A stretch of 17,191 nucleotides of DNA from positions 1 through 17,191 of the forward strand of contig CAYVRC010000130.1 in assembly GCA_964453205.1 (NCBI GenBank). The letters are read 5' to 3'. Both the position numbers and the translations under genes were made by a program. Shown here one piece after another: positions 5,810 through 12,701 of the stretch (position 1 is its first letter; the number at the start of each line of letters is the position of its first letter). The notes below the pieces were generated by a model. The model did no database searches, had not been told where the DNA came from, and was given only the letters and a program-made list of their open reading frames with translations. The stretch is from Crateriforma sp964453205 (GTDB lineage: Bacteria; Planctomycetota; Planctomycetia; Pirellulales; Pirellulaceae).

Positions 5810-8800
5810 TCACGTCCCTACAGAAGCACGCATCAAGTCGAACGTGACCGGATAAGCATCCCCTCGGGCCGGCGGCGGCGAGTCCGGAATGTCGATCGTG
5901 CCGCCGGTCATCGTCAGCCTGTCGAAACGCGACGCACGCCGTGATTCGGCTTCCACGCTGTTGACCGGAAAGCTATCGGTTCCTCGGCCACCCGGATGCA
6001 CGACGTGGTAGGTGCAACCGCCCATCGATGAGGCAAACTCGCGATCGACCAATTCGAATCGAAGCGGCGAATGAATGCCGATGGTCGGATGCAAGCATCG
6101 TGGTGGTTGCCATGCCCGATAGCGAATGCCGGCCATGTACGTTCCACGAATCTCGGTCGCGTGCATGGGAACTTGCAATCCGTTGCACAACAGCGCGTGC
6201 CGTGCCGGATCGAAGCTCTCCGCACGCACTTCGATTCGTTCCACGCTGCTGTCGACGAAGCGCGTCGTGCCGCTGGATCCGGGTTCTTCACCCATCACGT
6301 GCCAAGGCTCGACGGCGTTTCGCAGCGTCAAATCGACGTCGCCGTAGGTGACTTCGCCGATGCGAGGAAATCGAAACTCGTAGTGACTTCCGAACCACTC
6401 GGGTTTCAACCCCAACCCTTGCGTGTCCAAGAAACGCAGCACGTCCACAAAGTCCGACCAAACGTAATGCGGAAGCATGAACCGATCATGCAACGTGGTG
6501 CCCCAGTTCGACAATTTTTGATCGTAAGGTTTTTGCCAAAAGGCCAGCACCAAAGCGCGAATCAACAACTGTTGGCACAGACTCATTCGGGCATGGGGGG
6601 GCATCTCGAACCCGCGAAGCTCCACCAAACCCAATCGGCCGGTCGAACTGTCCGGCGAATACATTTTATCGATACAGATTTCGGCGCGATGCGTGTTGCC
6701 GGTCAAGTCGGTCAACAAGTCACGAAAGATTCGATCCGTTGTCCACAACGGCGTTTCTTGCCATCGCGGTGGGACTTGACGCAGCGCCAGTTCCAGTTCG
6801 TGCGCGGCATCCAGTCGCCCTTCGTCCGCTCGCGGCGCTTGGCTGGTCGGCCCGATGAAACGCCCGCTGAACAGGTACGACAAGCTGGGGTGGTTGTTCC
6901 AAAATGCGATCATGCTGCCCAGCAGATCCGGCCGCCGCAGGAACGGGCTTTCGCTCGGCGCGCTTCCACCCAGGACGATGTGGTTGCCGCCGCCGGTGCC
7001 GGTGTGCAAACCGTCCAGGTCGAATTTCTCGGTACCCAATCGAGTCAGGCGGGCTTCCTCGTACAACGTTTCGGTCAGCTCGACCAGTTCACGCCAGGTC
7101 CTGGACGGCTGCGTGTTGACTTCGATCACCCCGGGGTCGGGGGTGATCTTGAACAGTTCGACGCGAGCGTCCGGCGGCGGCAGGTAGCCTTCGACGATGA
7201 CCGGCAGTTTCAGCTTTTCGCAAGTCTGTTCGATGGCCGACACCAGGTCCAGGTAATCCTCCATCCGCGACACCGGTGGCATGAACACGTGCAACCGCCC
7301 GTGCCGACATTCGACGCACAACGCGGTATGGATGATGTCGTCGCTGGTCGGCAAGTCGTCGTCTTTGTCGACTTCATCGATCGTCTGTTCGTTCACGGTT
7401 TGATTATCGGCAAATCTTGATCCGCCACCGACCGGTGCGCGTTGTTCGCGAAGGACGTCGACGACGTTGCCCTTGGCCGCGCCGCGAGTCGCCGGAAGCG
7501 GTGGCGCCGGGCCGACAGGATCCGCGGGCACGGCGTACAAGCTGTTCGTCGCAAAGCTGGTCGTCGGCAAGGTGTCGAGCGGCAGCCGTAATCCGATCGG
7601 CGAGTCCCCGGGGATCAAGAAAACCTTTTCACCTCGTACCGGCCAACGACCTCCCATCCAACCGGCGCGGGCCTGCCACCACGCGCGACGCAACGGCAAC
7701 GTGAACCCGACCGGCTTGTTCAATCCTTGACGAAAGGTGCGAATCATCATCGCGCGTTCATTGGGGTCCTCCAACTTCGGATCGGTCGGTTCGACGTCGA
7801 TCGGTAAGCGTTCCTCTTTCCACAGATAATGAAAAGTGTCTTCGAAGACCGGAAAAGTCATCTTGGCACTGATGTTCAGTTCACGGGCCAGCGTGTAAAC
7901 AAAGTTTTCAGCGTCCTTGTGCGTCAGGCCGTCGTCACGACCCTCGTCGGCCATCCACTGCGGATCCTTCCAGATCGGCTGGCCGTCCTTGCGCCACAAA
8001 CAGGTCAATGCCCAGCGGGGAAGCGATTCGCCCGGGTACCACTTGCCTTGACCGTAATGCAGCAGCGAACCTGGCGCCCATTGCGACTGCAAACGTTTCA
8101 GTAAGATATTGCTGAGGACCCGTTTCTCTGGACCCACCGCGTCGGTGTTCCACTGGGGATCGTCCATGTCGTCGATCGACACGAAGGTCGGTTCGCCGCC
8201 CATCGTCAGACGCATGTCTTCCTTGGCGATGATTTCATCCAAACGATCGCCCGTCTGCATGATGTCCTGCCATTGATCATCGGTGTAGGGTTTCGTGACC
8301 CGCGGGTCTTCGTGAACACGACGCACCGACATTTTGAAATCGAACTCGACTTCGCACGGTTCGTGTGCGCCGGTGATCGGTGCCGCATCGCTGAAATCCG
8401 GAGTGCAGGCTAAAGGGATGTGGCCTTCGCCGGCGAACAGCCCGCTGGTCGGGTCCAGCCCGACCCAGCCCGCGCCGGGCAGAAAGACCTCCGTCCAAGC
8501 GTGCAAATCGCAGAAGTCTTCCTGTGGCCCCGAAGGCCCGTCCAAGGAGGGCACATCGGATGTCAGCTGGATCAGGTAACCCGAGACGAATCGGGCCGCC
8601 AGTCCGATCTGACGCAGGGTTTCGACCAGCAGCCAAGCCGAATCGCGACAGGAACCGCGGGCCAACGTCAGCGTTTCCTCGGGCGATTGCACGCCGGGTT
8701 CCATACGGACGGTGTAATCGATCCGTTTTTCCATCCGTTGATTGATGTCGACCAGAAAATCGATCACGCGATCAGCGGACTCGGGCAACTCGGATACCCA

Positions 8801-9187
8801 CTGTGTGAACAATGGCGTCGCGGCGGGTTTCTCCAAATAAGGTAAAAGTTGCTTTCGTCGGATCTCGTCGTATCGGAACGGCCAAGCTTCGAATTCTTCT
8901 TCCACAAAAAAGTCGAACGGATTGATCACCGTCATGTCGGCGATGAAATCGATCGTGACGCTCAGTTCGCGGCACGGTTTCTCAAAGATGTAGCGTCCGA
9001 TCGGGTTGCCGAAGGGGTCTTGCTGCCAGTTGACGAAATGATCCGCCGGATCGACCCGTTGGCTGTAGGCGATGATCGGTGTGCGGGCATGAAAGGCGGG
9101 CCGGAGTCGGACCAACTGCGGTCCGACGTGGATGCTGCGATCATAGAGGTACCGGGTTTGATGATGAAGGGCGACGCGGATGGTCAT
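5810..9187 (-). CDS. Transglutaminase-like / DUF2126 putative amidoligase fusion protein
   Basis: The 1125-residue protein has three parts. Residues 1-110 are a bacterial transglutaminase N-terminal domain (TIRVALHHQTRYLYDR). Residues about 165-260 are a transglutaminase/protease-like core with the triad Cys180 (ARGSCRDSA), His229 (DLHAWTEV) and Asp245 (GLDPTSG). From about 325 to the end is a DUF2126 domain, classed as a putative amidoligase of the glutamine-synthetase-like fold, with MGGEPTFVS, VIEVNTQPSRTW and HTGTGGGNHIVLGGS as landmarks. Length and order match the family. An acidic stretch (VDKDDDLPTSDD, about 610) may be a linker. ATG 9187 overlaps the stop of the alpha-E gene as ATGA, so it is the last gene of the operon. 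Members are predicted, not proven, to form or break isopeptide or amide bonds in a peptide-modification system. No signal peptide is present. Confidence 0.92.
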   Translation of the reverse strand: MTIRVALHHQTRYLYDRSIHVGPQLVRLRPAFHARTPIIAYSQRVDPADHFVNWQQDPFGNPIGRYIFEKPCRELSVTIDFIADMTVINPFDFFVEEEFEAWPFRYDEIRRKQLLPYLEKPAATPLFTQWVSELPESADRVIDFLVDINQRMEKRIDYTVRMEPGVQSPEETLTLARGSCRDSAWLLVETLRQIGLAARFVSGYLIQLTSDVPSLDGPSGPQEDFCDLHAWTEVFLPGAGWVGLDPTSGLFAGEGHIPLACTPDFSDAAPITGAHEPCEVEFDFKMSVRRVHEDPRVTKPYTDDQWQDIMQTGDRLDEIIAKEDMRLTMGGEPTFVSIDDMDDPQWNTDAVGPEKRVLSNILLKRLQSQWAPGSLLHYGQGKWYPGESLPRWALTCLWRKDGQPIWKDPQWMADEGRDDGLTHKDAENFVYTLARELNISAKMTFPVFEDTFHYLWKEERLPIDVEPTDPKLEDPNERAMMIRTFRQGLNKPVGFTLPLRRAWWQARAGWMGGRWPVRGEKVFLIPGDSPIGLRLPLDTLPTTSFATNSLYAVPADPVGPAPPLPATRGAAKGNVVDVLREQRAPVGGGSRFADNQTVNEQTIDEVDKDDDLPTSDDIIHTALCVECRHGRLHVFMPPVSRMEDYLDLVSAIEQTCEKLKLPVIVEGYLPPPDARVELFKITPDPGVIEVNTQPSRTWRELVELTETLYEEARLTRLGTEKFDLDGLHTGTGGGNHIVLGGSAPSESPFLRRPDLLGSMIAFWNNHPSLSYLFSGRFIGPTSQAPRADEGRLDAAHELELALRQVPPRWQETPLWTTDRIFRDLLTDLTGNTHRAEICIDKMYSPDSSTGRLGLVELRGFEMPPHARMSLCQQLLIRALVLAFWQKPYDQKLSNWGTTLHDRFMLPHYVWSDFVDVLRFLDTQGLGLKPEWFGSHYEFRFPRIGEVTYGDVDLTLRNAVEPWHVMGEEPGSSGTTRFVDSSVERIEVRAESFDPARHALLCNGLQVPMHATEIRGTYMAGIRYRAWQPPRCLHPTIGIHSPLRFELVDREFASSMGGCTYHVVHPGGRGTDSFPVNSVEAESRRASRFDRLTMTGGTIDIPDSPPPARGDAYPVTFDLMRASVGT

Positions 9188-10131
9188 GTGGTTGCAAAAG
9201 CCTGGAAGTAATCTTCGTTCAGAGAGTTGGCGATGTCGTTCAGTTCGCTTTGAATGTCATCGATGAATTGATGCATGCCGCCGGCCAACACTTCTTTGAC
9301 ATTGGTGTGTGACAGTCGATGCCGGAGGGCGAGTGTTTTTTGTTTGGCGGTGCGAGGTTGCGGCATGCTGCAGGCGTCTTCGATTTGCGAAAGTGACCAA
9401 TCCGCGCGAGCCACGCAGGAAAGGATCGAGCGAGGAAATCGACGATCGAACAAGAAAAACGTGACGACCTTTTCGATATCGATCAGATGGTGTTCACGTC
9501 GATAGGCTTCGAAACCACTGATGGCCAATAACAACGCCGACCACTGAATGTCGTCGACCGCCGTGCCCACGTCGTCCAAGCGTGGCAGCAGATTGAAATA
9601 CTTCACGTCCAAGATCCGAGACGTCTTGTCGGCGCGTTCGATCAAGCGGCCGAAGTTGGCGAAATGCCATCGCATGTCGTGCGACATCGTTCCGTCCAAA
9701 ATGCCGTTCCAAAGCAACGCTTGGATGCGGACCTTTTCGAAGAACTCCGCCGTCGGATCGACTTTCTGCAAAGACGCGTCGTTGACGAAGTGATAAAACT
9801 CGTTGATCTGTTCAAAAGTTTCACTGGACAAGGTTTCGCGAACGCTTCGTGCGTTTTCGCGGGCGAAACGCAGTGACGACAGCATCGAATTGGAATAGCG
9901 ATCATCAAAAGCGATGAAATGAGTCACCGACGGACCGTCGAAATTCGCATAGTGCTCCTTGTACCACTCGGTGTCTCCGGTGACTTGAACGAGCGGTTCC
10001 CAAGGATCGATCAAGTTTTCCGGTTGATCCAGGATGAAGTTCAAATTGACTTCCAAGAACCGTGAAAGGTTCTCGGCTCGTTCCATTTGACGGGCCATCC
10101 AATAGATCGATTCGGCGACGCGGGCAAGCAT
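9184..10131 (-). CDS. Alpha-E domain protein (DUF403)
   Basis: The 315-residue, mostly helical protein opens with MLARVAESIYWMARQMERAE, the standard N-terminus of alpha-E proteins, followed by NLSRFLEVN. A second signature, MRWHFANFGRLIERADKTSR with ILDVKYF after it, lies near residue 165-190. Length is normal. The biochemical role is unknown; the family is named for its Glu-rich alpha-helical core and nearly always sits beside a circularly permuted ATP-grasp and a transglutaminase, as it does here. Its stop overlaps the start of the next gene (ATGA, 9184-9187), and it begins 51 bases after the ATP-grasp gene. No clear Shine-Dalgarno precedes the ATG (CTTTTTGCC). It probably acts as a partner or scaffold of the ligase; that is inference. 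Confidence 0.92.
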   Translation of the reverse strand: MLARVAESIYWMARQMERAENLSRFLEVNLNFILDQPENLIDPWEPLVQVTGDTEWYKEHYANFDGPSVTHFIAFDDRYSNSMLSSLRFARENARSVRETLSSETFEQINEFYHFVNDASLQKVDPTAEFFEKVRIQALLWNGILDGTMSHDMRWHFANFGRLIERADKTSRILDVKYFNLLPRLDDVGTAVDDIQWSALLLAISGFEAYRREHHLIDIEKVVTFFLFDRRFPRSILSCVARADWSLSQIEDACSMPQPRTAKQKTLALRHRLSHTNVKEVLAGGMHQFIDDIQSELNDIANSLNEDYFQAFATT

Positions 10132-10182
10132 GGCAAAAAGACAAGTTGTGGTTCGGGGGCGGTGAGTCGGAGACGAAGTCGA

Positions 10183-11754
10183 TCAAGCCGTTGCGGTTTC
10201 TTGGCCGGGGTTGGCGACGACCCACGTGTCTTTGCTACCGCCGCCTTGCGACGAATTAACGACCAGTGAACCACGCTTGAGTGCGACGCGGGTCAATCCG
10301 CCCGGCATCACGTCGATTTCTTCGGGCGACTTGCAAAGGATGTAAGGACGCAGATCGACGTGCCGCCCTTCCAGGGACTCGCCGACCAGAGTCGGGACTC
10401 GGGACAGCGACAGGGTCGGTTGAGCGATGTAGTTGCGCGGGTTTTCTTGGATCTTGTGCGCGAAAATCTGTCTCTCCGCCGGCGAAGCGTGCGGGCCGAT
10501 CAAGATTCCGTAGCCGCCCGACTCGTTGGCCGCCTTGACGACCAGTTTGTCCATGTTGTCCAAGACGTAACGTCGATCTTCGTCGCGTAAGCAAACGTAT
10601 GTCGGAACGTTTTCCAGAATCTGGGACTCGTCCAAATAGTAACGGATCATTTTGGGCACAAACGCATAGATCACCTTGTCGTCTGCGATCCCCGTTCCCG
10701 GTGCGTTCGCCAGTGCGACGTTGCCGGCGCGATAGGCACGCATCAATCCGGCGACGCCCAACACGGACTTGGGATTGAAAATCTCCGGGTCCATGAACGT
10801 GTCATCGACCCGGCGATAAATCACATGGACTTGTTGAAGTCCGTCGGTGGTTTTCATGAAAACGCGATCGTCATCGACCAGCAAGTCGCGGCCTTCGACC
10901 AGCTCCACACCCATTTGTTGAGCCAAAAAAGAGTGCTCGTAGTAGGCGCTGTTGTAAACGCCGGGCGTCAGCACGACCACGGTCGGGTTGGCGACGCCCG
11001 TGGGACCCATTCGCGATAAAGTGTTGTACAGTCGGGCCGGATAATCATTCACCGGTCGTACGCGGGACGAGCCGAACAATTGCGGAAAGTTCTTTTTCAT
11101 CACGGCCCGGTTCTGCAGGACATAAGAGACACCCGAGGGGCACCGCAGGTTGTCCTCTAATACGTAGACCGCGCCCGTTTCGTCACGGATCAAATCGGTC
11201 CCGGTGATGTGACACCAAACGCCTGCCGGGGGACGAAGGCCGATGCATTCACGTCGGAAGTCCGGCGAAGTCTCCACCAACTCTCGCGGAATGATGCCAT
11301 CCTTCAAAATCTTTTGTTCGTTGTAAATGTCCGACAAAAAGTAATTGAGGGCGCGGATCCGTTGCTTCAAACCGGCTTCGATGTGGTGCCAAAGGATCGC
11401 CGGAACGACACGTGGCACGATGTCGAAAGGCATGATTTTTTCCGTGCCCGCATCGTCGCTGTAAACCGTGAACGTGATCCCCATCTGATACAAGGCTCGC
11501 TCGATCGCGCGTTGCCGCCGAGCCAATTCACCGCCGGGGAGCTGATTGATCATCTCGACCAGCGTCTCGGTGTCCGGACGGGCGACGGAAGATTCGTCGA
11601 CCAATTCGTCGAAAAACTCCCCCGGGTCGTAGTTCTGAAGTTTCGGCAACGATGCCGTCTTGGGGACGCCGAGTTGCGGCGAACGGCCCGGCGGGGAAGC
11701 GGAGGTTGACGAAGGCTTTTGAGACTGCGACTGCGACGATAGGTCGGATGGCAT
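10183..11754 (-). CDS. Circularly permuted ATP-grasp protein (DUF404/DUF407 type)
   Basis: The 523-residue protein matches the circularly permuted ATP-grasp family. Landmarks are YDPGEFFDELVD near residue 42, IMPFDIVPRVV, the FLSDIYNEQKIL block, YVLEDNLRCPSGVSYVLQNR, VDDTFMDPEIF, NAPGTGIADDK, LVVKAANESGGYG (nucleotide-binding glycine loop) and YIAQPTLSLSRVPT. ATP-grasp enzymes join a carboxylate to an amine or thiol through an acyl-phosphate; the substrate of this group is not established, and peptide synthesis has been predicted from gene neighbourhoods. I prefer ATG 11754 (MPSDLSSQSQ) to the upstream TTG 11808 because the residues before it are unlike the family. The first 35 or so residues are Ser/Gln/Pro-rich and look disordered. 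It is the first gene of the three-gene operon. Confidence 0.9.
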   Translation of the reverse strand: MPSDLSSQSQSQKPSSTSASPPGRSPQLGVPKTASLPKLQNYDPGEFFDELVDESSVARPDTETLVEMINQLPGGELARRQRAIERALYQMGITFTVYSDDAGTEKIMPFDIVPRVVPAILWHHIEAGLKQRIRALNYFLSDIYNEQKILKDGIIPRELVETSPDFRRECIGLRPPAGVWCHITGTDLIRDETGAVYVLEDNLRCPSGVSYVLQNRAVMKKNFPQLFGSSRVRPVNDYPARLYNTLSRMGPTGVANPTVVVLTPGVYNSAYYEHSFLAQQMGVELVEGRDLLVDDDRVFMKTTDGLQQVHVIYRRVDDTFMDPEIFNPKSVLGVAGLMRAYRAGNVALANAPGTGIADDKVIYAFVPKMIRYYLDESQILENVPTYVCLRDEDRRYVLDNMDKLVVKAANESGGYGILIGPHASPAERQIFAHKIQENPRNYIAQPTLSLSRVPTLVGESLEGRHVDLRPYILCKSPEEIDVMPGGLTRVALKRGSLVVNSSQGGGSKDTWVVANPGQETATA

Positions 11755-12115
11755 GGTGACTTGGGGAACTTTGCACGAAGGAAGCGAGAGCTGGTCCTTT
11801 CGGATCAACTCGGTTCGTCATTTTGGTTCCGCCTGGGATACAATGTAATGAGTGAAAATTCGTGAGCCGAAGAATCCGGCCCGATCACGAGCCGATGGTC
11901 ACGAAAGCCACTCGAAACGTCGATTGCCGGTAGAATCGGCCGCTTTGCGAGTTCAGAACGATCGACCAAACGTGTCGAATCGGCGGGCCGCGAGCAGCAA
12001 AACCTGCGGGTCGCATCGCTCATCGGCAAGCGTCGCCGCCGAGAAGCGTCGCCGACCCACGACGGAGGCGACGTCACAAAAGTTCCGATGCCGCCTGCCG
12101 ACGCGAACGCGCATG
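11755..12115. other. Upstream region of the ATP-grasp operon
   Basis: About 360 bases between the ATP-grasp start and the terminator of the Cys-rich gene. It should hold the operon's promoter, but I cannot place -35/-10 boxes with confidence; the AT-rich stretch at 11835-11865 is the best place to look. A minus-strand ATG at 11821, preceded by AGGCGGA, opens a 97-codon frame (MTNRVDPKGPALASF) that overlaps the ATP-grasp start out of frame. It resembles nothing I know and may be a chance ORF. Confidence 0.4.
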
Positions 12116-12147
12116 AAAAAACGGGCCGTGCGTGAGCACGAACCCGT
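12116..12147 (-). terminator. Rho-independent terminator of the Cys-rich gene
   Basis: Read on the minus strand, ACGGGTTCGTGC and GCACGGCCCGT pair as two 5-bp blocks joined by a T/G wobble and one bulged T around a TCAC loop, followed directly by six Ts. It begins 27 bases after the stop of the Cys-rich gene and so isolates that gene from the ATP-grasp operon. Confidence 0.8.
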
Positions 12148-12174
12148 CGCGATTTTTTTCGTCGAGCAATCGGA

Positions 12175-12519
12175 TCAGTGGCAGCAACCGGACGAACGGC
12201 GAGCACGCAGCTTCGCGAACAGGCCGCAATGCTTTTTCGGCGCTTCGCAGCAAACCGGTTCCGGTGCGGGGCAGCAAACCGGCGCGGGTGCGGGACAGCA
12301 AACGGGTTCCGGAGCGGGTGCGGGGCAGCAAACCGGTTCCGGTGCGGGGCAGCAAACCGGTTCCGGTGCGGGGCAGCAAACCGGTTCGGGAGCACAAGCA
12401 GGCTCGGGGCAGCAAGATGCCTCGCCTTTGAAGCAATCGAACAGGCCGGCATCCGCTTGCGGGGCCACGGCGGCACCGGCAACGACCATCAAGGTCAGGG
12501 CCAAAATTGTACGAATCAT
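12175..12519 (-). CDS. Secreted cysteine/proline-repeat protein
   Basis: The 114-residue product has a clear Sec signal peptide (MIRTILALTLMVVAGAAV, predicted cleavage at ADA-GLF after residue 24). The mature 90 residues hold 19 cysteines, most as Cys-Cys pairs in an eight-residue repeat, CCPAPEPV, with some PAPAP variants. Short non-repeat ends flank it: GLFDCFKGEASCC and KKHCGLFAKLRARRSSGCCH. I do not recognise a named family. The paired cysteines could bind metal or form a disulfide-stiffened rod, and polyproline-like PAPEP spacers suggest an extended cell-surface or periplasmic peptide; this is inference. ATG 12519 follows a GA-rich stretch (AGAGAGAG) that may act as ribosome site. It has a promoter candidate and a strong terminator, so it is probably a single-gene transcript. 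Confidence 0.82.
   Translation of the reverse strand: MIRTILALTLMVVAGAAVAPQADAGLFDCFKGEASCCPEPACAPEPVCCPAPEPVCCPAPEPVCCPAPAPEPVCCPAPAPVCCPAPEPVCCEAPKKHCGLFAKLRARRSSGCCH
12238..12408. repeat. In-gene tandem repeat, about 24 bp unit
   Basis: The unit CAGCAAACCGGTTCCGGTGC plus GGGG on the plus strand encodes PAPEPVCC on the minus strand. About six copies follow one another, some perfect and some altered by in-frame insertions or deletions of two residues. Near-identical DNA copies imply recent expansion or slippage, so repeat number probably varies between strains. Confidence 0.85.
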
Positions 12520-12551
12520 CGAACTCTCTCTGGAAAGTTGAAGGGGGTAGA

Positions 12552-12607
12552 TTGCCTACCTGACAGGCAAGCTGGGCAAAGTTTACGGATCGCGGCGTCT
12601 GCGTCAA
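12552..12607 (-). promoter_or_regulatory. Promoter candidate and 5' stem-loop of the Cys-rich gene
   Basis: On the minus strand TTGACG (12607-12602) and TAAACT (12585-12580) are 16 bases apart, close to a housekeeping sigma-70 promoter. Transcription would start near 12573. The leader would then begin almost at once with a stem, TTGCCT and AGGCAA (12570-12565 and 12557-12552) around a 7-base loop. Such a 5' hairpin could stabilise the mRNA. The boxes are a by-eye match only. Confidence 0.45.
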
Positions 12608-12701
12608 GGACGTGGTCGAATTGCCCCACCCTGCCCTGGGAACGCCCCGGAAAGGCACGTTTCCTTGACTTCTCGACGACCCGACGAGATGGATCGCCGT
12701 T

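Noticed and set aside
6071..7420. A 449-codon plus-strand ORF opposite the transglutaminase/DUF2126 gene
   Set aside because: No domain, no ribosome site, and antisense to a family-length protein with all catalytic residues.
12238..12408. Regular short repeats resembling a CRISPR array
   Set aside because: The 24-bp units are contiguous with no spacers and encode an in-frame protein repeat.
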